The notes: generated by a model not told the origin, from the sequence alone. DNA of 64,000 bases from Halobellus limi (GCF_004799685.1 NZ_CP031314.1:121669-185668), one strand, 5' to 3'. Shown: positions 24,801 to 33,472, counted from the first letter of the stretch. A program made the numbers and translations.

Positions 24801-25961
24801 ATGAAAGACCCAGAGTCGAGAACCATCTTCGCAGGCGTCGATGGACGTACCGACACCGAACTACCCGAGTGGTATCGTCAGCGTCACGGCGGCAAAGACA
24901 CCGTGAGCTTCGCTGAGGCGATCCGCGACCTCCCGCAGGCCGTCGAGACGACCGTGGCGTACCAGAATCCGTACACCGACGAGTGGGTCGAGACGGAGCG
25001 GTTCAACGCGCTCGTCGAGCCGAGTCGCGCTCGAGAGCAGGCCCGTGAGGAGGACGCCGAAACGGATTCTTTGTTCCATATTCCGACCGACTCGTACTCG
25101 ATCATCAACCCGGTCGACGTCTACGGCCCTCTGGAGGAGGTCCTTCGGGAGGAGACTATCGACCGAACGCCGCTGGGTGACGTGATGTTCGGCGAGATTC
25201 GTCGCTACCGGGGCGGCGGCGAGGTCCATATGGACATCATGTTCGACGGCCTCGAAGTGCGCCTTCCCGGCCGGTCGGACCCGATCACGATGGGCGTCAC
25301 GTCGGGCTACGACTTCTTCGGTGAGCACGCCGTCTACGTCGAGGGGTTCGCCCAGGACGGGTACTGTTCAAATACGATGCGTTCGCTCACCGACAAGGAG
25401 GTCATCAAACACGTCGGCGACGTGCGGAACTTCCGCACCTGGTGGGAGGAGCTTCTCGCACAGGTCGAACTCGTCGCCGACGACCTATTCGAGTTCATCC
25501 GGGACGCCCAGGACATCGACCTCGACTTCTCGGAGCTCCCGTTCACCGTCACGGAGTTTTACAGTCTTCTGGGCTTCCCGGACTACCTGGCCGAGCGCGC
25601 TGCGAGTGATGCGGAGGCCAACGCGACCTCCCCCGTCGAGATCGATATGTGGACGCTGCATTCCGGCGCCACGTACGCGCTCACCCACTTCTTCCAAGGC
25701 AAGGAGGGTGCGTCGCTGGACGGCTACGTTCGCACGGCCAACGACATCCTGTTCAACCCGGAGGGCACCATCGAGCGCGTCGAACGCGCTTACGAGGAGG
25801 AGCTGGAGACAGACGGCGATGACGGGTCGCAGGCGTCGCTCGCCGGCGAGCGCGCGCTCGCGAGCATCGAGCGCATCAGCGACGATCTGCAAGAGAAGGT
25901 CAACCAGTTCGAGGAGCGCGAGGACGCGCTTCGTGAGCGGTTCCAAGATGCCATGAGCTGA
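24801..25961 (+). CDS. DUF932-like plasmid protein
   Basis: This 386-residue acidic protein contains FHIPTDSYSIINPVDVYGPL, then FGEIRRYRGGGEVHMDIMF, then YDFFGEHAVYVEGFAQDGY. This resembles the plasmid/phage DUF932 pattern (yxixNxevfxxl, then GR or GG vfl). The C-terminal half is helical and ends in a coiled coil (RISDDLQEKVNQFEEREDAL). The ATG at 24801 is chosen because a GAGGTGA ribosome site lies 5 nt upstream. It is preceded by inverted-repeat site B and leader H9. The role may be replication- or defence-related; it is unknown. Confidence 0.6.
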   Translation: MKDPESRTIFAGVDGRTDTELPEWYRQRHGGKDTVSFAEAIRDLPQAVETTVAYQNPYTDEWVETERFNALVEPSRAREQAREEDAETDSLFHIPTDSYSIINPVDVYGPLEEVLREETIDRTPLGDVMFGEIRRYRGGGEVHMDIMFDGLEVRLPGRSDPITMGVTSGYDFFGEHAVYVEGFAQDGYCSNTMRSLTDKEVIKHVGDVRNFRTWWEELLAQVELVADDLFEFIRDAQDIDLDFSELPFTVTEFYSLLGFPDYLAERAASDAEANATSPVEIDMWTLHSGATYALTHFFQGKEGASLDGYVRTANDILFNPEGTIERVERAYEEELETDGDDGSQASLAGERALASIERISDDLQEKVNQFEEREDALRERFQDAMS

Positions 25962-26003
25962 TTGTCGGAGCGGCGTTCACTGATACAATCCTAAAATAGC
26001 AGT

Positions 26004-26558
26004 CTACGTTAGAGATTCCGGTTCCTCGTTATATTCGACTACTAATTCGACATCCTCAGGACCGAATTCATCACGTTCCGCTTCAAGCGTATCAAGAGCG
26101 TCTTTAACCGGGAAGAAATCCGGCTTCTCGAGTGCATCTTCTGTCGCCCAGGCGTATCGAATCGTTTGCTCGGAATCAATGAGAAACACGGCACGCTGCG
26201 GGACGCGCTCGTGGTTCTCCCATTCATCATAACAGATGTCATATGACTCGGCAACCCGCCCGGAACTATCACTAAGTAACGGGAAATTGAGGCCGTATTC
26301 CTCGGCGAATGCTCGATGGGCGTAGACGCTGTCACCAGAAATTGCCCAGACATCGAGAGCGGGCGTTAGCTGAAACCACTCTGCATCGCGAATCGCACAC
26401 AGTTCGTTTGTACAAATAGGACTGAAATCAAACGGGTAAAATACCAGCAACGCAGCCCGATCATTGGCTGTTGACTCATCCAAGCAGTACCCGGTTTGTT
26501 CTCCGTCACGGAGACCCGGAAGAGTAAATGACGGTGCAGACGCTCCCTCGTTTATCAT
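26004..26558 (-). CDS. Peroxiredoxin (AhpC/TSA family)
   Basis: This 184-residue thioredoxin-fold protein has SFTLPGLRDGE, then FYPFDFSPICTNELC. The peroxidatic Cys lies in PICTNELC, where the usual PVCT is replaced by PICT. VWAISGDSVYAHRAFAEEYG follows. Peroxiredoxins reduce hydrogen and organic peroxides. The ATG at 26558 is preferred to a start five codons earlier. It lies next to the mercury-resistance genes in the same direction as their regulator. A role against metal-induced oxidative stress is plausible. Confidence 0.88.
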   Translation of the reverse strand: MINEGASAPSFTLPGLRDGEQTGYCLDESTANDRAALLVFYPFDFSPICTNELCAIRDAEWFQLTPALDVWAISGDSVYAHRAFAEEYGLNFPLLSDSSGRVAESYDICYDEWENHERVPQRAVFLIDSEQTIRYAWATEDALEKPDFFPVKDALDTLEAERDEFGPEDVELVVEYNEEPESLT

Positions 26559-26659
26559 ACGACATAGTAGCACACGAAGACAGGATAGTCATTGGGTCAG
26601 CACTCCGATCTGAATTGCTCACCACTTGATGTGGGATGAAATTCACTAAAGTCCGTACG

Positions 26660-27004
26660 TCAGGAGTTCGCCGTCGCCCACTCAAGAAGCGGTTCTAATC
26701 TCGAACGAATCTCATCACCCTCGTCAGTTAGCGCGTATTCGACGCGTGGTGGAATTTCGTTGTACTGCGTCCGTGAGACGAGTCCTGCCTCCTCGAACTC
26801 GTCGAGTCGTTTCGAGATTGTCGAGGTACTCGCCGTCGGGAGGTGCTCCTCAATCTCCGCGAACCGCAGCGAATCGTGTGCGCCGATGATGCTGACGAGT
26901 TGCATCGCGTATTTCCGGCTCAACGTGTCGATGACACCCGTGAGCGGACAGTAGCACGTCCCCTCGACATCGCACGCGGGCGCCGATGACGTAGTGTCTG
27001 CCAT
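26660..27004 (-). CDS. HxlR-family winged-helix regulator, probable mer regulator
   Basis: This 114-residue protein begins with a cysteine-rich segment (CDVEGTCYCPLTG), then an HxlR-type winged helix (VIDTLSRKYAMQLVSIIGAH, then FAEIEEHLP and ISKRLDEFEEAGLVSRTQY). It is transcribed away from merA, with only 78 bp between. A perfect 7-bp dyad lies in that gap. The three cysteines (Cys11, Cys17 and Cys19) could bind Hg2+. It is likely a mercury-responsive repressor of merA and itself. Confidence 0.82.
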   Translation of the reverse strand: MADTTSSAPACDVEGTCYCPLTGVIDTLSRKYAMQLVSIIGAHDSLRFAEIEEHLPTASTSTISKRLDEFEEAGLVSRTQYNEIPPRVEYALTDEGDEIRSRLEPLLEWATANS

Positions 27005-27023
27005 AGCTTCGTGGCCTCCAACC

Positions 27024-27050
27024 TACTCCATAGCTTCGGACTCTGGAGTA
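27024..27050. promoter_or_regulatory. Dyad between HxlR-type regulator and merA
   Basis: TACTCCA (27024-27030) and TGGAGTA (27044-27050) form a perfect inverted repeat with 13 nt between. An 11-bp direct repeat CCATAGCTTCG occurs at 27001-27011 and about 27028-27038. This is the likely operator for the divergent pair. Confidence 0.55.
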
Positions 27051-27082
27051 CAAGAACTTCCCGTCGTAAAGTATAGGCACAG

Positions 27083-28537
27083 ATGACTCAGACAGCCGAC
27101 TACGATCTCGTGATTCTCGGTGGCGGCGCCGCAGCCTTCGCCGCAATCACCGAAGCGAGTCGACGCGATCTCTCGACAGCGATGGTGAATACCGGCTTGC
27201 CCATCGGCGGGACGTGCGTGAACGTCGGCTGTGTTCCGAGTAAGCATCTCCTTGCCGTCGCCGAGAGCGGAGCTGCAGCGTCGGAGAACCCCTTCGACGC
27301 CGTTCGATACCCCGAGGAGCCGACCGTCGATTGGGCCGCCGCCCTCAACGACACCGACGAACTCGTCGAGCGGTTCCGGCAGGAGAACTACGTCGACGTC
27401 GCCGAGCACTTCGAGATCGACATCTACGAGGGGTACGGCCAGCTGGTCGACGATACTACCATCGAGGTCGTCGACGGCGCCGACGAGGGCGCACACATTA
27501 CTGGGAAGAAGGCCCTCGTCGCGACCGGCAGTTCACCGTGGGCGCCGCCCATCGACGGCCTCTACGACGTCGACTACTACACGAGTGAGACCATCCTCGA
27601 GGAGCGCGACCTTCCCGAGAGTATCCTAATGCTCGGTGGGGGATACATCGCGCTGGAGTGGGGACAGATCCTGCACCGTGTCGGCATCGACGTGACGGTT
27701 CTCCAGCGCTCCGACCGCGTCCTCTCGGACATGGAAGGCCAACTTGGTCGCGAGATGCAGCGTGCATTCGAGGAGGAGGGCATCGAGGTGATCACCGGCA
27801 ACGACTTCCAGCGCGTCCGCACGCTAGCAGCCGACGGCGGCGCCGAAGCGATTCAGTCAGGCGTCGCCGTCGAAACGACCATCGACGGAGACGAGCGAAC
27901 GGTCACCGGCGACGCGCTGTTCGTCGCGACCGGCGTCCAGCCGAATAGCGAGGGCATCGGCCTCGAAACGGTTGGGATCGAAACGAACCCCGACGGGACG
28001 ATTCGTGTCGACGAGTACTTCCAGACGACGAATCCCGACATCTACGCGGCGGGCGACGTGATCGGCGAGCCCGAACTGGAGACCGTCGCCGCCAAGGAGG
28101 GCAATCACGCCGTCAAGAACGCGTTCGGCAACGAGGGCGTCAGCATCGACTACGACGCGGTGCCAGCAGTCGTGTTCACCAGCCCGGAAGTCGCCGCAGT
28201 CGGGACGACAGAACGCGAGTATATGGACGAGCACGGCACCTGCTCGTGCCGAACCGTCCAGATGGCGGATGTCCCGCGAGCGAAGGCCGTCGAGAACACG
28301 GATGGCCTCGTCCAAGTCGTCAAACACCACGAGACTGACGAGATCGTCGGCGTCCACATGGTCGGCCCCCGTGCCGCCGACATAATTATGGAAGCCACGC
28401 TTGCGGTGACGTTCGGCCTCACGGTCGACGACATCATCGACACCGTCCACCCGTTCCCGACGTTCTCCGAGGCGTTCAAACAGGCCTGTCAGGCGTTCCG
28501 ACGGGACATATCGACGATGAGCTGCTGTATCGAGTGA
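27083..28537 (+). CDS. merA: Mercuric reductase
   Basis: This 484-residue FAD-dependent disulfide oxidoreductase reduces Hg2+ to Hg0 with NAD(P)H. Visible are the FAD-binding motif VILGGGAAAFAA, the redox-active GGTCVNVGCVPSK (Cys45, Cys50), the NAD(P) site ILMLGGGYIALEWGQIL and the dimer-interface HPFPTFSEAF. The C-terminal vicinal pair CC (481-482), which passes Hg2+ to the active site, distinguishes MerA from dihydrolipoamide dehydrogenase. It lacks the N-terminal HMA domain. No merB or mer transport gene is adjacent, so resistance here is reduction only. Confidence 0.95.
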   Translation: MTQTADYDLVILGGGAAAFAAITEASRRDLSTAMVNTGLPIGGTCVNVGCVPSKHLLAVAESGAAASENPFDAVRYPEEPTVDWAAALNDTDELVERFRQENYVDVAEHFEIDIYEGYGQLVDDTTIEVVDGADEGAHITGKKALVATGSSPWAPPIDGLYDVDYYTSETILEERDLPESILMLGGGYIALEWGQILHRVGIDVTVLQRSDRVLSDMEGQLGREMQRAFEEEGIEVITGNDFQRVRTLAADGGAEAIQSGVAVETTIDGDERTVTGDALFVATGVQPNSEGIGLETVGIETNPDGTIRVDEYFQTTNPDIYAAGDVIGEPELETVAAKEGNHAVKNAFGNEGVSIDYDAVPAVVFTSPEVAAVGTTEREYMDEHGTCSCRTVQMADVPRAKAVENTDGLVQVVKHHETDEIVGVHMVGPRAADIIMEATLAVTFGLTVDDIIDTVHPFPTFSEAFKQACQAFRRDISTMSCCIE

Positions 28538-28540
28538 ATC

Positions 28541-28948
28541 TCACTCCGGGTCGGCCGGCGCAGTACTGCGGAGGAGCATCGTCTTCACACGACCAACCCC
28601 ATCGAAATCACGGAGCCGATACACGAGTTCCCGCACCCGCGCCGCATCGCCATGACAGAAGACGGTCTCTAAACACCACTCGCCCTGGTGGGTATGGCTC
28701 ATCGTTTCGATGACGTCCTGAAACTGGTGCTGGGCCGAATGGAGATCGTGAATCACCTCGTGGTGCTGGTAATCGAATGCCAGTACAGCGACGACCTCGC
28801 CTGAAACCTCCTCGAGTTGTGAATGTCCCTCGATGTATTCCTGCATCGCTTCACGAATCGCCCGCGAGCGGGAGTCCAACCCCTCAGCCTGCCATGTCTC
28901 GTCGAACTCCTCGAGAATGTCCTCAGACACGTTCAAGCTCGTGCGCAT
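28541..28948 (-). CDS. nikR: NikR-like ribbon-helix-helix metal regulator
   Basis: This 135-residue protein has an N-terminal ribbon-helix-helix (TSLNVSEDILEEFDETWQAE, then SRSRAIREAMQEYI) and a C-terminal ACT-like domain. The latter contains VVAVLAFDYQHHEVIHDL, then TMSHTHQGEWCLETVFCHG. The histidines and cysteine correspond to the Ni2+ site of NikR. The ATG at 28948 gives the canonical RHH start. It lies divergently beside a NicO-type transporter, which fits nickel/cobalt control. The two genes are about 100 bp apart. Confidence 0.85.
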   Translation of the reverse strand: MRTSLNVSEDILEEFDETWQAEGLDSRSRAIREAMQEYIEGHSQLEEVSGEVVAVLAFDYQHHEVIHDLHSAQHQFQDVIETMSHTHQGEWCLETVFCHGDAARVRELVYRLRDFDGVGRVKTMLLRSTAPADPE

Positions 28949-29051
28949 ACTCCCCAATTGATCCCCTACTGTCTTGACCCCTCGATTATTACGGAATTCA
29001 CGTTTCAGTCTTAACAACCGCTATACAGCGCAGGGATAGAGGAATATATGA

Positions 29052-29873
29052 ATGCTCCACGGCGAGGCGTTTCCACTGTTGGTCGGCGCGATTGCGCTCG
29101 GATTCGTGCACGGCATCGAGCCCGGACACGGATGGCCGGTCGCCGCGAGTTATGCACTCGATCAATCCAATAAGTGGCTCTACGGACTCGCCGCCAGCTC
29201 GCTGATCGGCATCGGCCACCTCATTAGCAGTCTGGCGATGGTCGGCGTGTTCTTCTACGCGAAATCCTACTTTCAGCTGACCCAAGTGAACGAGCCGATC
29301 TCGATTCTTGGCGGCGTTTCCATCGGCGGTCCAGTCAGCATCGTCGCAGGCGTCTTACTCATCGGACTCGGGATTCGAGAGTACACGCACGGCCATTCTC
29401 ACCAGCACGAGGACAGCCACGGACACGACCACGATGAGCATACGGAGGAGCAGTCGAGCCACCACAGTCACGGCACGCCACCCACGCACGAACACTCCCC
29501 GGATGGGCTCCTTACACGGGTGAAAATTCGGCTTGGAAAAATCGGAGGGCACTCCCACGAGCACGGGACCGATCCGGCTCCTGACGCCGACCGCGGACTC
29601 CTCGGAATCGCCTGGTTCGCATTCGTCCTCGGGTTCGCTCACGAAGAAGAATTCGAGATTATCGGCCTCTGTGCCGGTTCGACGTACTGTCTGGAGCTGA
29701 TGACTGCGTATGCGCTGACGGTCATCGTCGGCATTGTCGGGTTAACGATGCTCCTCATCGCCGGCTATCAGGAGTACGAAGAAACAGTCGAGCGGTATAC
29801 ACCGTACCTGCCGCTGTTCTCAGCGACCGTCCTCATCGTCATGGGACTCGGCTTCATCGCCGGCGTCTTCTGA
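29052..29873 (+). CDS. NicO/RcnA-type nickel/cobalt transporter
   Basis: This 273-residue membrane protein has about six helices. It carries the family motif GFVHGIEPGHGWPVA near the N-terminus, a second GFAHEEEFEIIGL near 200, and a long histidine-rich loop between (about 113-175, repeated HGHSHQHEDSHGHDHDEH). NicO/RcnA proteins export Ni2+ and Co2+. Its neighbour on the left is a divergent NikR-like regulator, so nickel control is likely. Its last 54 bp overlap the end of the ArsR-like gene on the opposite strand. Confidence 0.85.
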   Translation: MLHGEAFPLLVGAIALGFVHGIEPGHGWPVAASYALDQSNKWLYGLAASSLIGIGHLISSLAMVGVFFYAKSYFQLTQVNEPISILGGVSIGGPVSIVAGVLLIGLGIREYTHGHSHQHEDSHGHDHDEHTEEQSSHHSHGTPPTHEHSPDGLLTRVKIRLGKIGGHSHEHGTDPAPDADRGLLGIAWFAFVLGFAHEEEFEIIGLCAGSTYCLELMTAYALTVIVGIVGLTMLLIAGYQEYEETVERYTPYLPLFSATVLIVMGLGFIAGVF

Positions 29874-30419
29874 ATCACGCCGAACACTCTCCAGCGTCCC
29901 ATTCTCAGTAAGGTCAATAAGCGCGCGATTTAGCAGTTCACGGAGGACGAACTCCTCGTAATGCTGTGTTGCACAGTACTCGCACGGCTTCATTTCTCGT
30001 GCCACCGCTTCGATGTCGTCGCCGTGCTCCCCATAGAGCGTCTCAACGAGCCCTGCTAATTCGGCTGCCGCGGTTTCCTGCGCCCCAGCGAGCGTCTGCT
30101 CAGCGTCCTCTGGTAGGTCATACGAAAAAATCCGCGTGTTCGACTTGTAGTACTTCCGCGTCCCCCCACCAGCTTCTTCGAGCCGGGCAATCTCGACCAT
30201 CCCCGCATCCTTCAGGACGTTCACGTGGTGGCGCACCGTCGTCTCCGCCTTTTCTTCGCCACGACGATGCAGTTCGTCGTGGATCTCCTCGATCGTCATT
30301 TCCTCGGTTGCGAGCATGTCGAGGATCTTCACCCGGACATCGTTCTCCAGTGCCTTCGCTTTCTCCGGGTCCGTCGTCACGACTTCGCGGATCGGCACGT
30401 CAGATTCGAGGAGCGCCAT
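29820..30419 (-). CDS. ArsR-like regulator with C-terminal Cys-rich metal site
   Basis: This 199-residue protein has an N-terminal winged helix (NDVRVKILDMLATEEMTIEE, then ETTVRHHVNVLKDAGMVEIA) and a C-terminal domain with CEYCATQHYEEF, likely a metal site. The ATG at 30419 is chosen since upstream residues form an improbable hydrophobic run. It is divergent from the Cu-type ATPase, with a dyad TGGTTATC/GATAACCA between. It is the probable repressor of the copper pump. The acidic tail overlaps the NicO gene end in antisense. Confidence 0.8.
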   Translation of the reverse strand: MALLESDVPIREVVTTDPEKAKALENDVRVKILDMLATEEMTIEEIHDELHRRGEEKAETTVRHHVNVLKDAGMVEIARLEEAGGGTRKYYKSNTRIFSYDLPEDAEQTLAGAQETAAAELAGLVETLYGEHGDDIEAVAREMKPCEYCATQHYEEFVLRELLNRALIDLTENGTLESVRRDSEDAGDEAESHDDEDGR

Positions 30420-30515
30420 TCTTGTGACGACATAGACGGACAACGACAGTAAGAGTAACGCCATTCCAACGACAGTGGTAGTATGATATCGAGACCGCTA
30501 TAACTCTCGTCATAA

Positions 30516-30541
30516 TGGTTATCCGCGTCGCACGATAACCA
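30516..30541. promoter_or_regulatory. Dyad operator upstream of the Cu-type ATPase
   Basis: TGGTTATC (30516-30523) and GATAACCA (30534-30541) form a perfect 8-bp inverted repeat with a 10-nt spacer, ending 9 nt before the ATG at 30551. It lies between the divergent ArsR-like regulator and the ATPase, near the expected transcription start. Confidence 0.6.
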
Positions 30542-30550
30542 ACAGGTACG

Positions 30551-32827
30551 ATGGGAACGACACACGACCAATTCAACGTCGGGGGGATGTCCTGCTCGTT
30601 CTGTGCCGAGAGCATCAAGAAGGCCTACAGTCGAACCGACGGCGTTGAGGACGTCGACGTGAGTCTCGCCCACGAGGAAGTTCTCGTCGAATACGACGAC
30701 GACCTGCTGAGCGAGGTCGAGGTAAAGGACACGCTCCGAGACCTCGGGTACACCATCCGCGACCCTGACAAAGCGAAGCGGTACGAGCAACAGCAGGCCG
30801 AACTCTCCGACGGCAAGCGTCGCCTCCTCATCGCCGGTGGCGCATCCATCGTTATCGCTGCCCTGATGGGATGGATGATTTTCGTGATGGGGCGCTTCGA
30901 GTCAACATCTCTCGGGATGGATCTGGTGACTCTGGGGCTGGCACTCGGGACGATGTTCGGGCCCGGCCGCTATATCAAAGAGAAAGCCTTCCAGAGCGTG
31001 CGCCGGGGTATCTTCAACCAGCACGTCCTCCTGGAAGCGGGCGCGTTCGCCGGACTCGTGGGTGGACTGCTTGGCCTGTTCGTCTTCCCGAGCTTCCCGA
31101 CCGTTCACTTCTTCGCCGTCTCCGTGTTCATCACCACCTATCACATCCTTTCGGAGTACACCAGCCTCATCGTCCGCACGCGAGCTTCCCGAGCCGTCCA
31201 AGGCCTTCTCGACCTCCAGCCCGACACGGCACGCCGCGTCAGTGATGACGGTGATGTCGAGGAGGTCCCTGTCGACGACCTCGACGTTGGCAATCGCGTC
31301 CGCGTCAAGCCCGGCGAAAACATCCCCGTCGACGGCACGGTCGTCGAGGGCGAATCGATGGTCGACGAGTCGGTCGCTACCGGCGAGTCCATTCCCGAAG
31401 AGAAGGCCGCCGGCGACGCGGTGATCGGTGGCAGCGTCAACGAGACCGGGACGCTGCTCATCGAAGTAACTGCAACCGGGGAGGACGCGTTCCTAAACCA
31501 GGTCGCCCGCGAGATCGAGGAGGCGCGGGCGATGAAGCCCGGCATCATCCAGCTCGCCGACCGCGTGCTCAAGTATTTCGTCCCCGGCGTCTTGACGATC
31601 GCCGCGCTCTCGTTCCTCTTTTGGGTGGTCGCACCACTCGCGTGGGGGGCAGCCCCCAACGTCCAGCGCGGGGCGTTCGCAGCCTTGGCGGTTCTCGTCC
31701 TCGGCTATCCGTGTGCGCTTGGGATGGCGACACCGCTCGCCCTAATTCGGGGTGGCGGGAAGGCGGCGAACCGCGGCATCCTGATGCGCTCCGGTGACGC
31801 CTTCCAGATATTTCCCGACGTCGACCACATCGTGTTGGACAAGACCGGCACCATCACCGTCGGCGAACCCGCCGTCAGTGAAGTCGTCGCGTTCGGTGCC
31901 GACGAGGTGGATGTACTCACGACTGCGGCTAGCGCGGAGGCCTTCTCTGAACACCCGCTCGCAGATGCGATCCTCGAGTTCGCCGACGAGCAAGATGTCG
32001 AGTACGCTGACCCCGATGATTTCGACTCCGTGACCGGCAAGGGCGTCCGGGCAACCGTGGCCAGCGACGACGTGCTGGTCGGGAAACCGGGATGGCTCAG
32101 CGACGAGGGGATCGACCTGTCGAAGGGGAGCGACGACATCGAGCGACTTCAGGGCCACGGCCTCACCGTTGCCGGAGTTGTTCGTGACGGTGACCTACTC
32201 GGTCTGATCGGTATCGGTGACGAGGTCAAGAGCGACGCCGCTGCGACCATCCAACGGATGCGAGACGCCGGCATCACGCCCGTGATGATCACTGGAGACA
32301 ACGAGCGCACCGCAGACGCGGTCGCCGAGGAGGTCAGTATCGACCGCGTCATGGCCGACGTGCTGCCCGACGAGAAACGCGAAGAGATCGGTCGCCTGCA
32401 GGACGAGGGTCACCGCGTAGCGATGGTCGGCGACGGCATCAACGACGCTCCCGCACTCACGCAGGCCGACATCGGGATCGCCATCGGCGCCGGGACCGAC
32501 ATCGCCATCGAATCGGCGGACATCGTCCTGATGGGCGACCGGCTTGGTGGCGTGATGGACGCCTACGAGATCGGGAACGAGAGCTACCGGAAGACCCGTC
32601 AGAACCTCGCGACGGCCTTCGCGTTCAACGGGGTCGGTGTCGCCGCCGCGACCACGGGGCTCGTTCACCCGGTGTTCGCGATGCTCGCGATGGTGCTGTC
32701 CGTCTCGGCCGTCCTCGCCAACAGCTTCGCTGGTCAGCTCCTCTCCGGCGAGGGTGTCAACACCGAGTTCGCCCTCGACGACCGCACCGACGGCGAGCGT
32801 GGAGACGGCCGAGTGACAGCCGATTAA
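30551..32827 (+). CDS. Cu-type P1B ATPase with YPC instead of CPC
   Basis: This 758-residue heavy-metal pump has an HMA domain with Cys15-x2-Cys18 (MSCSFC) and about eight transmembrane helices. The phosphorylation motif DKTGT starts at Asp430, and GDGINDAP follows. The ion-site motif in helix six reads GYPCALGMATPLA (Tyr386-Pro-Cys388), where copper pumps normally have CPC. The last helices (AFAFNGVGVAAATTG and MVLSVSAVLANSF) resemble the YN and MxxSS signatures of copper ATPases. It is divergent from an ArsR-like regulator and convergent with a CopZ-like gene. A copper or silver substrate is inferred; the YPC change may alter metal choice. Confidence 0.88.
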   Translation: MGTTHDQFNVGGMSCSFCAESIKKAYSRTDGVEDVDVSLAHEEVLVEYDDDLLSEVEVKDTLRDLGYTIRDPDKAKRYEQQQAELSDGKRRLLIAGGASIVIAALMGWMIFVMGRFESTSLGMDLVTLGLALGTMFGPGRYIKEKAFQSVRRGIFNQHVLLEAGAFAGLVGGLLGLFVFPSFPTVHFFAVSVFITTYHILSEYTSLIVRTRASRAVQGLLDLQPDTARRVSDDGDVEEVPVDDLDVGNRVRVKPGENIPVDGTVVEGESMVDESVATGESIPEEKAAGDAVIGGSVNETGTLLIEVTATGEDAFLNQVAREIEEARAMKPGIIQLADRVLKYFVPGVLTIAALSFLFWVVAPLAWGAAPNVQRGAFAALAVLVLGYPCALGMATPLALIRGGGKAANRGILMRSGDAFQIFPDVDHIVLDKTGTITVGEPAVSEVVAFGADEVDVLTTAASAEAFSEHPLADAILEFADEQDVEYADPDDFDSVTGKGVRATVASDDVLVGKPGWLSDEGIDLSKGSDDIERLQGHGLTVAGVVRDGDLLGLIGIGDEVKSDAAATIQRMRDAGITPVMITGDNERTADAVAEEVSIDRVMADVLPDEKREEIGRLQDEGHRVAMVGDGINDAPALTQADIGIAIGAGTDIAIESADIVLMGDRLGGVMDAYEIGNESYRKTRQNLATAFAFNGVGVAAATTGLVHPVFAMLAMVLSVSAVLANSFAGQLLSGEGVNTEFALDDRTDGERGDGRVTAD

Positions 32828-33030
32828 GCCACTACGTCGTAGCCAGCTTGTTCGATTGCCGCGTTCACGTCGTCGTCTGAGACTCCATCCTCGAGGACCA
32901 CGTCGACCGTGTCAGCTTCGTGGTCGGCCTCGATCCGATTCACATCATCGAGGTTTCGCAGGGCGGTCTCCACGTTCTGTTCGCACCCGTTGCAGGACAT
33001 CCCGGTGACTGAGATCGTCTTTCGCTCCAT
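32824..33030 (-). CDS. copZ: CopZ-like heavy-metal chaperone (HMA domain)
   Basis: This 68-residue single HMA domain has TGMSCNGCEQNVETAL with the metal-binding Cys12-x3-Cys16 (CNGC), followed by the usual beta-alpha-beta pattern and QAGYDVV. It probably carries Cu+ to the adjacent ATPase. The ATG at 33030 gives exactly one HMA domain; the longer frame upstream is not domain-like. The gene is convergent with the ATPase, and the two stop codons overlap. Confidence 0.88.
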   Translation of the reverse strand: MERKTISVTGMSCNGCEQNVETALRNLDDVNRIEADHEADTVDVVLEDGVSDDDVNAAIEQAGYDVVA

Positions 33031-33122
33031 GCGGGCCTGTAAACACTCGCGGGGAATGACCATTACGGTAACCGTTGTATCGGTTTCATCTCTATTAGAG
33101 GTGGACATTATCGTCCGGAGAG

Positions 33123-33155
33123 TTGTTTGTGTCGGCCCCAAAGGGGTGGAGGCTC
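33123..33155 (+). promoter_or_regulatory. T-tract/hairpin leader element H10
   Basis: TTGTTTGTG leads into GGCCCC, loop AAAGGGGT and a short GGAGGC 3' arm with one mismatch. An alternative stem CCCC (33136-33139)/GGGG (33143-33146) is possible. It ends 6 nt before the ATG at 33162. Confidence 0.45.
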
Positions 33156-33161
33156 TTTGAG

Positions 33162-33377
33162 ATGGGAACCACTGACGACGAAGAGAGCGACGAATTCCCT
33201 CCAGAGAAGCGTCTGGAAGCACCGAACACGGGCCTGATCAAGGCAGGGATCGCGACGATTCCCGATATGGAAACCTTGCAAGAGTGTGTAGCCTACGAGA
33301 ACGCCCACCAAAATCGAACGCAGATTCTGCGCCGGCTCAAGTGGAAAGCTGAAGAGTTGCGTGAGGACGAAGGGTAA
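33162..33377 (+). CDS. Small plasmid protein of 71 residues
   Basis: A short acidic protein with helical second half: IATIPDMETLQECVAYENAH, then QILRRLKWKAEELRED. The ATG at 33162 follows leader H10. The helical pattern resembles small haloarchaeal DUF proteins but no name is recognised. Site C follows 9 bp after the stop. Confidence 0.62.
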   Translation: MGTTDDEESDEFPPEKRLEAPNTGLIKAGIATIPDMETLQECVAYENAHQNRTQILRRLKWKAEELREDEG

Positions 33378-33386
33378 GCGCTGTCC

Positions 33387-33428
33387 TTAACCAACACACT
33401 CCGCGTGAGTTTCCCTATTGTTGGTTAA
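33387..33428. promoter_or_regulatory. TTAACCAACA inverted-repeat site C
   Basis: TTAACCAACA (33387-33396) and TGTTGGTTAA (33419-33428), both perfect, are separated by 22 nt. Leader H11 follows. Confidence 0.75.
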
Positions 33429-33442
33429 TATGCTGTGCCGCG

Positions 33443-33472
33443 GTTTTTCGGGCCCCTGAATGGGCGCGGGGC
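33443..33472 (+). promoter_or_regulatory. T-tract/hairpin leader element H11
   Basis: GTTTTTCGG leads into GCCCC (33452-33456) pairing with GGGGC (33468-33472) around TGAATGGGCGC. It follows site C and precedes the ATG at 33501 by 28 nt. Confidence 0.6.
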
